From Chitinophagaceae bacterium (GTDB lineage Bacteria; Bacteroidota; Bacteroidia; Chitinophagales; Chitinophagaceae), in NCBI GenBank assembly GCA_014879545.1, contig JACSRV010000100.1, positions 1-56,086 on the forward strand: a stretch of DNA of 56,086 nt, given 5' to 3'. Shown piece after piece: positions 38,771-49,232 of the stretch. How positions within the stretch are numbered: position 1 is the first letter of the stretch; every line of letters starts with the position of its first letter. The notes under the pieces were generated by a model that did not search any database, had not been told where the DNA came from, and worked only from the letters and a program-made list of their open reading frames with translations. Made by a program: the position numbers and the translations under genes.

Positions 38771-41212
38771 ATGTTCGCCGACATCATCCTCCCGCTCAAT
38801 CTGCCCCAGGTGCTCACCTATGGTGTGCCTGTAGATATGCAGGACCGCCTGCGGCCGGGCATGCGTGTGGAGGTGGCACTGGGCAAGAACAAACAATATG
38901 CCGGCATCGTAGAGCGCCTGCACAATCACCGCCCGGATGGCTATCAGGTAAAACCCGTGCGCAACATCATAGACGAAGAACCTGTGGTGAGCGAACGGCA
39001 ACTGCAGTTCTGGCGCTGGGTGGCCGGTTACTACATGGCATCGCCCGGCGAGGTGATGCAGGCCGCACTGCCCGCCCACCTGAAACTGATGGGCGAGACC
39101 CGCCTCGAGTGGGCCGGCGACGAAAGTGTGGTGTATGACTGGACCGATGCCGCCTGGCATGCCGCCGATGCGCTGCAACTGCGCAAAGAGATAACCATAA
39201 GCGAGCTGCGCGCCCTCACCGGTGCCGACCATTTTGCCGCCGTACTCAACGAGCTGCTGGAAAAGGAAGCCGTCATCATCAACGAAACGCTGGAGACCGC
39301 CTACCGGCCCCGCCGCGAAAAGGTGGTCACCATGGCAGCCCGCTACAAAGAAGAAAAGGAACTCATAGCCCTGTTCGATCAGCTGGGGCGTGCACCCCGC
39401 CAGTTGCAACTGGTGATGGCCTATACCGAACTGAAAATGAAGAACGGCATCGTGCGCCAGACCGATCTGCTGGAACGTGCACAGGCGACCGCTTCGCAAG
39501 TGAGCTCGCTGGTAGACAAAGGTGTCTTTGTCATCTCTGAGCAGCAGGTAGACCGACTGCCCTATACCGGCTCAGAAGATGTGCGCGACATCCGCTTCAC
39601 ACCTGCGCAGCAAACCGCTTTCGAAGAACTGAACAAAGGCCTTGCCGAAAAGAAAGTAGCACTGCTGCATGGGGTCACCGGCAGTGGTAAGACACTCCTT
39701 TACATTCAAAAGATACGCGAGTGCCTGGCACAGGGCAGGCAGGCCATTCTGCTGCTACCCGAGATAGGCCTCACCACACAACTGGTGAGCCGCCTCAATG
39801 CCTACTTCGGTGCCGAGCTGGGAGTGTATCATTCGCACTTCAGCAACAACGAGCGGGTGGAGATATGGGAGAAGGTGCGCAAGGGCACCTACAAGGTAGT
39901 GGCCGGTCCGCGGTCGGCACTGTGGCTGCCCTACAACGACATTGGCCTCATCATTGCCGATGAGGAACATGATTCTTCCTACAAACAAAAAGACCCCGCG
40001 CCCCGCTTCCATGCCCGCGATGCCGCCATCTACATGGCCCGCCTGCACGATGCCGGGATCATACTCGGTTCGGCAACACCCGCTGTGGAAACACTCTACA
40101 ACGTGCAGCAGGGCAAGTATGCCTATGCCGCGCTCAAAGACCGCTACCAGGGCGTGAAGATGCCCGAGATAAGGATCATAGACGCCCGCTCGCTGAACGC
40201 TGCCGGAAAGGGATCGCAACAGATGCTGACACCCGAACTGCAGCAGGCCATCACCGAGGCACTGTCTGAAAAGAAACAGGCCATCCTCTTCCAGAACCGC
40301 CGTGGTTATTCACCTTTCCAGTTGTGTACCACCTGTGGCTGGTCGCCCCGCTGCAAGAACTGCGATGTGTCGCTCACCTACCACAAAAGCACCGACAAGC
40401 TGCACTGCCACTACTGCGGCTACAAGGCACCCGTCATGAGCGCCTGCCCGCAATGCGGCAGCCAGAGTGTCACCAGCAAAAGTTTCGGCACCGAGCGCAT
40501 TGAAGAAGAGGTGCAGCAAATGTATCCCGATGCCCGCGTGGCCCGCATGGATGTGGACAGCATGAAGGGCCGCAACAGCATCTCCGAACTGCTCACCAAG
40601 CTGGAGAAACGAAAAATAGATATCCTCACCGGCACACAAATGGTGGTGAAGGGGCTGGACCTGGAAGCCGTGGCGCTGGTGGGCATCATCAGTGCCGATA
40701 GCCTGCTCACCTTCCCCGACTTCCGCGTGAATGAACGCGCCTTCCAGCTCATGGAGCAGGTGAGCGGACGGGCCGGACGGGCCGACGGGGTGGGCCATGT
40801 GCTCATTCAGGCATTCAACATTCAGCACCCGGTGCTGCAATGGGTGAAACAGCACGATGTGCAGGCCTTCTACCGCCACGAGATCGCCTACCGCGAACAT
40901 TTCTTTTATCCGCCCTTCAGCCGCATCATCAAGATCATCTTCCGCCATGCCGACGAAGACAAGACCATAGCCGCAGCGCAGCTCATGGCCGATGCGCTCA
41001 CTACCATCACCAACATTTCAGTGCAGGGGCCCGGCCCGGCCATTGTGCCACGCGTACGCAATCAGTACATCCGCGAGATATGGATCAAGTGCCCCCGCGA
41101 CCAGCGCCTTATCGAGTCGGTCAAGCAGTTCCTGCGCGCGCAGCGCCAGCACATCCTGAGCCTCAAGGGCAATACAAGTGTACAGGTGGTCTTCGACGTA
41201 GACCCCATGTAA
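38771..41212 (+). CDS. priA: primosomal protein N' (PriA helicase)
   Basis: LLHGVTGSGKTLLYIQKI; IIADEEHDSSYKQ; zinc cysteines CTTCGWSPRCKNCDVSLTYHKSTDKLHCHYCG...CPQCGS. Confidence 0.95.
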   Translation: MFADIILPLNLPQVLTYGVPVDMQDRLRPGMRVEVALGKNKQYAGIVERLHNHRPDGYQVKPVRNIIDEEPVVSERQLQFWRWVAGYYMASPGEVMQAALPAHLKLMGETRLEWAGDESVVYDWTDAAWHAADALQLRKEITISELRALTGADHFAAVLNELLEKEAVIINETLETAYRPRREKVVTMAARYKEEKELIALFDQLGRAPRQLQLVMAYTELKMKNGIVRQTDLLERAQATASQVSSLVDKGVFVISEQQVDRLPYTGSEDVRDIRFTPAQQTAFEELNKGLAEKKVALLHGVTGSGKTLLYIQKIRECLAQGRQAILLLPEIGLTTQLVSRLNAYFGAELGVYHSHFSNNERVEIWEKVRKGTYKVVAGPRSALWLPYNDIGLIIADEEHDSSYKQKDPAPRFHARDAAIYMARLHDAGIILGSATPAVETLYNVQQGKYAYAALKDRYQGVKMPEIRIIDARSLNAAGKGSQQMLTPELQQAITEALSEKKQAILFQNRRGYSPFQLCTTCGWSPRCKNCDVSLTYHKSTDKLHCHYCGYKAPVMSACPQCGSQSVTSKSFGTERIEEEVQQMYPDARVARMDVDSMKGRNSISELLTKLEKRKIDILTGTQMVVKGLDLEAVALVGIISADSLLTFPDFRVNERAFQLMEQVSGRAGRADGVGHVLIQAFNIQHPVLQWVKQHDVQAFYRHEIAYREHFFYPPFSRIIKIIFRHADEDKTIAAAQLMADALTTITNISVQGPGPAIVPRVRNQYIREIWIKCPRDQRLIESVKQFLRAQRQHILSLKGNTSVQVVFDVDPM

Positions 41213-41220
41213 CAACAAAA

Positions 41221-41240
41221 CAGCCGGCGGTTGCCGGCTG
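41221..41240. terminator. CAGCCGGC-ggtt-GCCGGCTG hairpin between convergent genes
   Basis: perfect 8-bp stem, T-rich on the minus strand. Confidence 0.7.
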
Positions 41241-41265
41241 CTGAAAATATGATCTGTTATTGTGC

Positions 41266-41496
41266 TTACTGACGGTGCCAGCCACGGTGGCCGTGTGGCC
41301 TTGGCCCGAAACGCTTCTTACCCCACAACGCCTTACGCTGCCATATGCTCCTTTTGGCACCATAGCTCCTGTTGTTCCTTACAGGTGTACTCATCTTCTT
41401 GTAAGACGGCGCCTTGGCATATCGCATACGACATCCTGTTTCGGTCAACAGTATGATGCCCAAAAATGCGAACAGGAGGAATAATTTTCTTTTCAT
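41266..41496 (-). CDS. small basic lipoprotein
   Basis: LTETGC lipobox; start trimmed to MKRKL. Confidence 0.5.
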   Translation of the reverse strand: MKRKLFLLFAFLGIILLTETGCRMRYAKAPSYKKMSTPVRNNRSYGAKRSIWQRKALWGKKRFGPRPHGHRGWHRQ

Positions 41497-41597
41497 CAGC
41501 GTTTCGTTTCCTAAGAGCACTAAAGATATAAAAGTATTTCTTTAAAATAAAAGCCCTATGACCGTCACTGCAATGCATCGGCCATACTGCCGGGCAC

Positions 41598-42164
41598 TTA
41601 TTCTTCAGTTTTCTTTTTGCGGGCTGTCTTTTTCGCAGGCTTTTCTTCTGCTGCCGCTTCAGTACCCTCCTCGGCTACTTCAGCTTTTTTCTTCTTTGCT
41701 GCTGCTTTCTTTGGCTTTTCCGCAGGCTCTTCTGCCGGTGCTTCTTCAGCTGCTACTTCTTCAACCGCTTCCTCTTCAAAGTTCAGCAGGTCGTTGCCGT
41801 TCAGTATCTCGAACCACTTGAGCATTTTTTTCATGTCGCTCACGTACACGCGCTCTTCGTCAAACTCAGGGAAGATGTTCTTAAAGTATGCCTTGATCGC
41901 TTTAGCGTCGTTGGCGTTCACTGCCGATGGGGCGTGAGCGCCGGCATTGTCTTTCATTTTCTGAAAAACCACCTGAAGGCGCACATTATCGCCTGTTGTA
42001 TATACTTCAATGCTCTCCAGCGGGGTCACATTGTGCTGACGCGCCGAAATGAACTTTGTTGTTTTGTCTGAAACACTGCGCACTATAGCGCCGTCGCTTT
42101 TTGTGCTCAATAACTGGAACAATCCGCTGAGACCTGTTACCGCTACTATTTCTCTATATTGCAT
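41598..42164 (-). CDS. DUF5606-like protein with Ala/Lys/Glu-rich tail
   Basis: MQYREIVAVTGLSGLFQLLSTKSDGAIVRS...FPEFDEERVYVSDMKKMLKWFEIL. Confidence 0.75.
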   Translation of the reverse strand: MQYREIVAVTGLSGLFQLLSTKSDGAIVRSVSDKTTKFISARQHNVTPLESIEVYTTGDNVRLQVVFQKMKDNAGAHAPSAVNANDAKAIKAYFKNIFPEFDEERVYVSDMKKMLKWFEILNGNDLLNFEEEAVEEVAAEEAPAEEPAEKPKKAAAKKKKAEVAEEGTEAAAEEKPAKKTARKKKTEE

Positions 42165-42277
42165 AATATGTTTTGAAAGGGCGACAAAAATATCATTTTT
42201 ATGCAGAATCGCCCCACTTTCATCAAAAAACTTGCAAGTATGCCGCCCGAGGCAAGGGAAAATTATATATTTGCCCT

Positions 42278-42814
42278 ATGATACTGTCAGACTCCCGGAT
42301 ACTGGAAGAAATAGAAAAAGGCACCATCGTTATTGAACCGTTCGACCGCAAAAATCTCGGTTCCAATTCCTACGACGTGCACCTGGGCAAATACCTGGCT
42401 GTGTATAACGACACCACCCTCGACGCCAAAAAACACAATAAGATCACCCATTTCGAGATACCGGAAGAAGGTTATGTGCTGCAACCGCACATGCTGTACC
42501 TGGGTGTTACGCTTGAATATACCGAGACGCACGCACATGTACCGTTTCTGGAAGGGAAGTCCTCTACCGGTCGCCTGGGTATAGACATACACGCCACTGC
42601 CGGCAAGGGCGATGTGGGCTTCTGCAACGCCTGGACGCTCGAGATATCTTGTGTGCAGCCCGTGCGTGTTTACGCGGGTATGCCCATCGGTCAGCTCATC
42701 TACTTCCCGGTGGACGGCGAGGTGCTGAACGCATACAACAGCAAGGACAATGCCAAGTACACAGGCCGAACCGACAAGCCCGTGGAAAGCATGATGTGGA
42801 AGAACAAATTCTGA
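42278..42814 (+). CDS. dcd: dCTP deaminase
   Basis: GSNSYDVHLGKYL; FLEGKSSTGRLGIDIHATAGKGDVGFCNAWTLEI; start trimmed to ATG 42278. Confidence 0.93.
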   Translation: MILSDSRILEEIEKGTIVIEPFDRKNLGSNSYDVHLGKYLAVYNDTTLDAKKHNKITHFEIPEEGYVLQPHMLYLGVTLEYTETHAHVPFLEGKSSTGRLGIDIHATAGKGDVGFCNAWTLEISCVQPVRVYAGMPIGQLIYFPVDGEVLNAYNSKDNAKYTGRTDKPVESMMWKNKF

Positions 42815-42836
42815 TATTTCCTCTTTATACGTACGT

Positions 42837-43685
42837 ATGGCACTGAACATGCCCACATTTTACAAGCGCACAGGCAGCGCCATCGTGTTTGCCGCAGTGA
42901 TGCTTACCGGTCTGCTGTGGGATAGCCCCTGGCCGTTCCTGGCGCTTATATGCATCATTAACGTGCTGTGTATCAAGGAGTTTTTTACCCTGCTCGAGAA
43001 AATGGCCGGCGACGAACCATGGCCGGTATGGTTGCATGCCACCATGCAGCTGCTCAGTCTGTTCCTGCTGGTAGCACTGTCGCTGCCATCAGGTGTCAAT
43101 CCGGTGCAGCAGCCCACCAATCTGGTTTTCGCGCTGCTGCCGCTTGCTGCACCCTTGCTGCTTTTGGCGGCCACACTTCCCGTAAAAAATGTGCTACCAC
43201 AGCTCCTAAAGGCCACCGGGGCGCTGTTCTACATCACATTACCGCTGATACTGCTGGCAAAAATGCGCCAGTTCGACATACTACTGCCCATGGCCATCAT
43301 CGCCCTCATCTGGATCAACGATACCATGGCCTATATAGTGGGGTCCTTCATCGGCAAAACCCCGTTTTCGCCCATATCACCCAAAAAGACGTGGGAGGGA
43401 ACCGGCGGCGGTGTCTTGCTCACCATCATCGCGGCAGGCATTTATGGTTATCTGCCCGTGCTCTACACCATTCACAACAGCTCGCTTACCGACTGGATGG
43501 CCATTGCCCTGTGTGTGGCTGTAGCAGGTACCCTCGGCGATCTGCTTGAATCGAAACTGAAACGCCTGGCCGATGTAAAAGACTCGGGTGCCATCATGCC
43601 CGGGCACGGTGGTGCACTCGACCGGTTCGACTCCCTGCTCATCGCCATTCCGGTGGTGTATGTCTATTTTACTTTTTTCATGTAG
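42837..43685 (+). CDS. cdsA: phosphatidate cytidylyltransferase
   Basis: SPKKTWEGTGGG; GDLLESKLKRLADVKDSGAIMPGHGGALDRFDSLL. Confidence 0.95.
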   Translation: MALNMPTFYKRTGSAIVFAAVMLTGLLWDSPWPFLALICIINVLCIKEFFTLLEKMAGDEPWPVWLHATMQLLSLFLLVALSLPSGVNPVQQPTNLVFALLPLAAPLLLLAATLPVKNVLPQLLKATGALFYITLPLILLAKMRQFDILLPMAIIALIWINDTMAYIVGSFIGKTPFSPISPKKTWEGTGGGVLLTIIAAGIYGYLPVLYTIHNSSLTDWMAIALCVAVAGTLGDLLESKLKRLADVKDSGAIMPGHGGALDRFDSLLIAIPVVYVYFTFFM

Positions 43686-43750
43686 GTTGTACCTATCCAC
43701 ATTTTTTGCGTTCGTATTGGTGTTTGATTGCTTATGTCTACCTTTGTGGT

Positions 43751-44296
43751 ATGAATTTTAAAGTAAATATTGATGCCGCTATCGAAGCCTCTGTTTATGT
43801 ATTGAACAGAGTGCCGTCGTGCGATATCCATAAGCTGTTTAAGATTCTCTACTTTGCCGAAAAGGCTCATCTGGCAAAATATGGCCGTCCCATAACTGGA
43901 GACTACTTCGTGGCCATGAAAAACGGACCTGTGCCGTCTTTTGTTTACGATCTCGTCAAATTCGTCAGAGGCGACAAGGCCTACTTTAATATTGGAAAAG
44001 ACGTAGCTAAAGATTTCCAGATAGTTAATGGCATTTACATCGGAACCAACAGAGCCGCCGACACCGACTATCTGGCGGCATCTTCCATTGAATGTCTGGA
44101 AGAGTCTATTGAAATCTGTGCCTCTCTGAACTTTGACGAGCTGACAGAATTATCGCATGATGATGCGTGGATGAAATCTGACACAAACAGTGAAATGAAT
44201 GTGTTGGATATTGCAAGTGCTGCCGGTGCCAATATCGGCATGCTTAGTTACATCCAGAGCAATATGGAAAATCAAAACTCTTTCTCATGGCGATAG
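43751..44296 (+). CDS. Panacea (SocA-like) domain protein, candidate antitoxin
   Basis: HKLFKILYFAEKAHLAKYGRPITGDYFVAMKNGPVPSFVYDLVKF. Confidence 0.8.
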   Translation: MNFKVNIDAAIEASVYVLNRVPSCDIHKLFKILYFAEKAHLAKYGRPITGDYFVAMKNGPVPSFVYDLVKFVRGDKAYFNIGKDVAKDFQIVNGIYIGTNRAADTDYLAASSIECLEESIEICASLNFDELTELSHDDAWMKSDTNSEMNVLDIASAAGANIGMLSYIQSNMENQNSFSWR

Positions 44297-44709
44297 ATGA
44301 CCGCCTTGCAGTAGGTTCTGTACTTTTTGAGTTTGTTACTACCACCATCCCTCCAAAGAACAAATATTACATTGTGGTAGGTATTTCAGGAAATGAAGTG
44401 GCGTTGGGAACCGTTTACATCAATAGTGAGATCAACCCCAATATTTTCAACACCCCCCAATTACGTGGTTATCATATTCCGATAAGCGCTGAAGAGTACC
44501 CTTTCCTGAAATATGACTCGTTTATTGATTGTTCTCACATCGAAGAGCGGTCAGTGTCCGATGTGTTGCAATGTCTTAATAACGACAATAAGAGATACGG
44601 CTACTATGCCTCGATCTCTGCAATAGAATTGGATACCGTTCTTCAAACCCTCGACAATGCGCATACCATTGCACCCGTTGTGAAAAGGAAATTCGGAATC
44701 AGGAAGTAA
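44287..44709 (+). CDS. hypothetical protein overlapping the Panacea gene, candidate toxin
   Basis: 10-bp overlap with the upstream gene; 140 aa; compact, possibly PemK/MazF-like barrel (inference only). Confidence 0.6.
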   Translation: MAIDDRLAVGSVLFEFVTTTIPPKNKYYIVVGISGNEVALGTVYINSEINPNIFNTPQLRGYHIPISAEEYPFLKYDSFIDCSHIEERSVSDVLQCLNNDNKRYGYYASISAIELDTVLQTLDNAHTIAPVVKRKFGIRK

Positions 44710-44715
44710 CGGCTT

Positions 44716-45114
44716 TTACTCTGCCGATGGTCTGCGGCGCCATTGTTTCTTGGCAGCTTCATGTCTTTTGCTTTCCAACCTTGCTTCCTTCGCCGCCCTG
44801 TTAGGTTTTGTAGCCTTGCGCACCTTGGGTATCACCAGCGCCCGCTCCACCAGCTGCAGCATATTGGCAGTGGCTATTTGTTTGTTCTCCAACTGCGAAC
44901 GGGTCTCGCTGCAGCGCACATGCAAAAAGCCTTCTTTGTTCATGCGGTGCGCCAGTTTCAGCGCTATCCGCTCCTTTTGCGCGTCAGTAAATAGTGTCGA
45001 GGTCGCCACGTGCCACAGCGCCTCCACAAGGGTTTCCACCTTGTTCACATTCTGTCCGCCCTTGCCACCACTGCGTGCGGTGCGGTAAATGATCTCGGTT
45101 GTAAAATCGGTCAT
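44716..45114 (-). CDS. arfB: alternative ribosome-rescue factor ArfB / peptidyl-tRNA hydrolase
   Basis: RTARSGGKGGQNVNKVETLVEALWHV GGQ domain and basic C-terminus. Confidence 0.9.
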   Translation of the reverse strand: MTDFTTEIIYRTARSGGKGGQNVNKVETLVEALWHVATSTLFTDAQKERIALKLAHRMNKEGFLHVRCSETRSQLENKQIATANMLQLVERALVIPKVRKATKPNRAAKEARLESKRHEAAKKQWRRRPSAE

Positions 45115-45126
45115 GGCGGGCGCTTA

Positions 45127-46497
45127 TCAGATGCCGAGCATGATAGCGGCAATAGTGAAATAAATGACCAGACCTGTAACATCCACCAGCGTGGCCACAA
45201 ACGGTGCCGATGACGTGGCCGGGTCCAGGCGGAAACGTTTCAGTATCATAGGTATCATAGATCCCGTCAGGGTTCCCCATAACACTATCCCTATCACCGA
45301 CAACGATACCGTCACACCCACCATCACCCAGTTGAAGTGGGTACCGTAGTTATACCAGCCCAGGTATTGCCAAATAGCTATCCTTATAAAACCTATGATG
45401 CCGAGAATAGCACCCAACGTGAGGCCCGACAATACTTCGCGGCGCATTACATACCACCAGTCTCGGTAAGAAAGCTCCTTAAGTGCCATCGCGCGGATGA
45501 TCAGCGTTGCTGCCTGCGATCCCGAGTTGCCCCCGCTTGAAATGATAAGCGGTATGAACAGTTGCAAAACTATGGCCTTAGACAGCTCCATCTCAAAGAA
45601 AGCCATGGCTGTTGCTGTGAACAGCTCGCCTATGAACAGTACGATCAGCCAGCCGGCACGTTTCTGTATCATGGTAAAGAAACCCGTCTTCACATACGGA
45701 AGGTCCAGCGATTCCACACCACCAAACTGTTGCATGTCCTTGGTGTCCTTTTCTTCCGCCTCATCTATCACGTCGTCAATGGTCACAACCCCCATCACCA
45801 CATTGTTGCTGTTGGTAACAGGTATGGCCACACGGTCATATTCCTTAAACTTCTGGATGGCGTCGTCTATCGAATCCTGTATTTCCAGTTTCACATAGAA
45901 ACCATCCATTATGTCCTCTATCTTTTTGTTCTGGTCGTTCAGTACCAGCCTGCGTATCGGCAGATCGTCCACCAGCTTCCCGTTGTTGTCCACCACAAAT
46001 ATCACGTTGGCATCGGGCGTGTCCGAGTAAAACCTGCGGATGTGTTCCACGGCCTGCCCCAGCGTCCATTCTTTGCGTACTGTTGTAAAACGGGTATTTA
46101 TCAGTCGGGCCACACTCTGCTCCGGATACCCCAGCAGGTCATAGGTAGCCAGGCGGTTCTTATCGCTCAGCAGGGCCAGGTATTCGGTCACCTCCACCCC
46201 GTCCAGCGAGTCGAAGAAAGACACCCGATCATTCGATTCCAGATTGTTCAGGATGTTCGACCGCTGCGGACCCGGCAATTCCTCCATGATACCCAGTTGT
46301 ATCACGTGGTCAAAAAAGGAAAACGTCTTTACTTTGAGATCATCGGGCAGGGCTACAAACACATTGATAGCCTCCTCGTTGGTGAACGATTGCAATAAAC
46401 GGGCTACCTCAGCCGGAAAATCTTCATCTCCGCTGTGGCGCAGCAACTCGGTAAGGTCGCCCTCCAGAATATTCTCCCTCAGTTCCTCTGCCAGCAT
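45127..46497 (-). CDS. mgtE: magnesium transporter MgtE
   Basis: MgtE N domain, CBS pair (VAIPVTNSNNVVMGVVTIDDVID), C-terminal TM domain SSGGNSGSQAATLIIRA. Confidence 0.95.
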   Translation of the reverse strand: MLAEELRENILEGDLTELLRHSGDEDFPAEVARLLQSFTNEEAINVFVALPDDLKVKTFSFFDHVIQLGIMEELPGPQRSNILNNLESNDRVSFFDSLDGVEVTEYLALLSDKNRLATYDLLGYPEQSVARLINTRFTTVRKEWTLGQAVEHIRRFYSDTPDANVIFVVDNNGKLVDDLPIRRLVLNDQNKKIEDIMDGFYVKLEIQDSIDDAIQKFKEYDRVAIPVTNSNNVVMGVVTIDDVIDEAEEKDTKDMQQFGGVESLDLPYVKTGFFTMIQKRAGWLIVLFIGELFTATAMAFFEMELSKAIVLQLFIPLIISSGGNSGSQAATLIIRAMALKELSYRDWWYVMRREVLSGLTLGAILGIIGFIRIAIWQYLGWYNYGTHFNWVMVGVTVSLSVIGIVLWGTLTGSMIPMILKRFRLDPATSSAPFVATLVDVTGLVIYFTIAAIMLGI

Positions 46498-46647
46498 TGC
46501 CGCTCATGTGTTTTAGATTTAGACCCCGAAGCCGCATTTTCAGGTATGCGCGCTCCTGCAAAAAAGCACGCAAAGGTACTTCAATTATGCCAAGATGCAC
46601 CTACTAACGGCCACCCGGCATTAAATTTATGTGAAGAACCCTTAGGT

Positions 46648-47058
46648 CTACTTACGCTGTGCGCGCCATGCGGTCAGGTCCATCAGGCTATCCTTCACCA
46701 CATCGTAGTACATTATTTCATACGAAGTCTGCTTCAGGAAGAAGTTGTACAGCTCGGCATACTCGCCGCCAACAGGCTCATGCACCTTCACCCAGTAATA
46801 CGGTATCGACTCATCGGGTTTTCGGTGTAGTTCAAAACGCACCTTCTGTTTGCCGCGGGTGCGTGCGTTCACTTCCTGCATCTTGGCTTGCACCTCCGGC
46901 AGATCGGTCACCCGCTTCACTATATTGTTCTCGCGCGATGATATGTCCGCTCGTTCACCATTATCCCTGCGCGACTGGGCCATCGCTTCGGTAGTGCAGC
47001 AACAGACTGCCAGAACCAATGCCGCCAAACCTGTTTTTATAGTCAAAAGGTGTTTCAT
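46648..47058 (-). CDS. hypothetical secreted protein
   Basis: signal peptide MKHLLTIKTGLAALVLAVCCCTTEAMAQ; start trimmed. Confidence 0.6.
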   Translation of the reverse strand: MKHLLTIKTGLAALVLAVCCCTTEAMAQSRRDNGERADISSRENNIVKRVTDLPEVQAKMQEVNARTRGKQKVRFELHRKPDESIPYYWVKVHEPVGGEYAELYNFFLKQTSYEIMYYDVVKDSLMDLTAWRAQRK

Positions 47059-47157
47059 GAAAATGGTATTAATGGCAGAAAGATAGTGTTTATTGTAGTA
47101 AAACAAACCCAAACACATGAAGATTGATTGTCAATTGTTTCGTAACTTTCAACTCTT

Positions 47158-47874
47158 ATGAAAAGATCCGCCCTGTTTGTCTTTTTCCTTCTTGTCGTTT
47201 TAGCATCTTCCTCATGCCGGCGCAAACCTGTCGCAGAGGTTTTGCCTCCCATCGATACCGTGGTCGCGGTGCCACCCGATAGCTCGTTGAAAGATTTTAG
47301 ATTCATTCCGGCCACCAATGCCCGATGGGTCGTCAAGATGCGAGGCATTTCCTACTACGACAACACACTCGGTTGGTACATATACGATTCCGCCTATTTC
47401 AAGACCACCACCATTGTTGCAACCACCGAAACCACGATACACCAATCGCGCAACTATCAGGTGTTCAAATTCAGCACCCTCTATTACGGCCAATGGTGGC
47501 CACACACCGATACCGGCTTCATCTACCTGCGCGATGACCCCGCCAGCCAACGGGTATACGCCTGGGTGCAGACAATGAATGTTACCTACCCCAACGAAAC
47601 AATACTGGTTGACTACAGCCTGAAAACGGGAGACACCACCGGTTACAGCGGCGGTGCTGTGGTTTCCATAGTTGCTATCGACAGTTTCCCGGTTGCCGGC
47701 CAATACCTCAAACGCTGGCTCGAAAGTAAAACCGGAGGCAAGAGTTATTTCAAACAATCTTTCGGCGTCGGCAACCGCACAGGCATCCTTCCGTGGGTGC
47801 TGTCCGCCTCCTCCGGAGAGAGATTAGTCTCCACCGATTTCTACTACAAGAACGATAGTGTGCATATTGAGTAG
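47158..47874 (+). CDS. hypothetical lipoprotein
   Basis: lipobox LASSSC, 238 aa. Confidence 0.65.
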   Translation: MKRSALFVFFLLVVLASSSCRRKPVAEVLPPIDTVVAVPPDSSLKDFRFIPATNARWVVKMRGISYYDNTLGWYIYDSAYFKTTTIVATTETTIHQSRNYQVFKFSTLYYGQWWPHTDTGFIYLRDDPASQRVYAWVQTMNVTYPNETILVDYSLKTGDTTGYSGGAVVSIVAIDSFPVAGQYLKRWLESKTGGKSYFKQSFGVGNRTGILPWVLSASSGERLVSTDFYYKNDSVHIE

Positions 47875-47901
47875 GGAGTTTCTTACTGTTGTAATTGGGT
47901 T

Positions 47902-49224
47902 TTATCTATCGGTGTTCACCGATCTCACCAGCTCTTCAAATTTCTCAGACCTTATAAAACCATTTTTCTTTTTGTCAAGATCTATCAACGATAAGTATCC
48001 CATTTCCACAAGATGCATCAGGTTCTTTCTGGCTGCTACAGTGGATACTGCCAATCTGTTCTCCGCTTCTTTTGATGTAAGCATCAAAGCCGGCTCTTTA
48101 TAGAACCATTCCAGAATAAGTGCCTGCTTGTACGTTATGCTGTCTATTTTCATGAAGTTAGACAGTTTCATTTTTTCCTCGTTCTTCCGCTGTATGTAAG
48201 ACCGCAACTCTTCAAACGAAAGTTTCATCGTTTTAAGGTTGAACAATATGAAGTAGGTGAGGTCGTGATCGTCTATCTCCGTGTATTGGTATGCCCTTGC
48301 ATACTGCGCTTTGGCGCGCAATATCAGCCTGGATATGGAAAGATATTCTGTCAGCCAATATCCTTTGCGCAGCAGATACCAATAAAACAGCGCTCTCGCC
48401 GTTCTTCCGTTTCCATCGGCAAATGGGTGAATGTATCCTATCATAAAATGAATGATACAACCCTTTATCAGCGGATGAATGAATTGATCGTCATTGTCCT
48501 CATTAAAGAACACATACAGGTCATTCAGCAGCGCGTCTATCTCCACCACGTCCGGCGGATGGTGTACCACTTCTCCTGTTGCCGCGTCTATCACGTCTAT
48601 ATCATTATCGGCTCTGAAAGCCCCTTCCTCCGATGCCGCAACCATGGTGTTGGCGGTGACCAGTTTATGAAGGGCCAGCAGATTTTCTTTGTTCAACGGC
48701 TCCGCTTTTATCTCTAAGATCTTCTGGATGGTCACGTAATTATTCATGATCATCTGCTCAGACTTGTTAGTGGGTTTGGCATTTTTTCGCAGCATCTCCT
48801 TGGCTTTCTGCCGGGTAGTTGCCGCCCCCTCTATCTGGCTCGATGCGATAGCCTCTTCCATTATGGAGCTGATGAGGTACCGGTTCTTATCCTCTCTCGA
48901 TACTATTGAAGTAGATTCAAGACTACCCCCTATATTCAGATCAAGGAAATGCAGGTATCCCTGCAGCATATCATTCACCGTCCACCTGAACTGATAACCG
49001 CCAAACTTCAAATGGGTGTAGCCCCCCATTCTTTTCAGTTTGGCCATCATCCATATATCTTCTGCCGGTATGTCTCCAACGGGCTTGTGTTTTACCTTAT
49101 CCCAGAAATTATACTGCTCATGTATCTCCGATAAAACCTTTTGCGCGGCTTCATTCCCGGCTATAGAAGCATACTTGCTTAATATGGCCGGGTTAAATAC
49201 AGGAGCTCTTTCCAACTTTCTCAT
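47902..49224 (-). CDS. Fic family protein with N-terminal inhibitory motif and C-terminal wHTH
   Basis: HPFADGNGRTARALF; SSQIEG; C-terminal wHTH; start trimmed to ATG 49224 (MRKLERAPVF). Confidence 0.92.
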   Translation of the reverse strand: MRKLERAPVFNPAILSKYASIAGNEAAQKVLSEIHEQYNFWDKVKHKPVGDIPAEDIWMMAKLKRMGGYTHLKFGGYQFRWTVNDMLQGYLHFLDLNIGGSLESTSIVSREDKNRYLISSIMEEAIASSQIEGAATTRQKAKEMLRKNAKPTNKSEQMIMNNYVTIQKILEIKAEPLNKENLLALHKLVTANTMVAASEEGAFRADNDIDVIDAATGEVVHHPPDVVEIDALLNDLYVFFNEDNDDQFIHPLIKGCIIHFMIGYIHPFADGNGRTARALFYWYLLRKGYWLTEYLSISRLILRAKAQYARAYQYTEIDDHDLTYFILFNLKTMKLSFEELRSYIQRKNEEKMKLSNFMKIDSITYKQALILEWFYKEPALMLTSKEAENRLAVSTVAARKNLMHLVEMGYLSLIDLDKKKNGFIRSEKFEELVRSVNTDR

Positions 49225-49232
49225 TTCACCAC

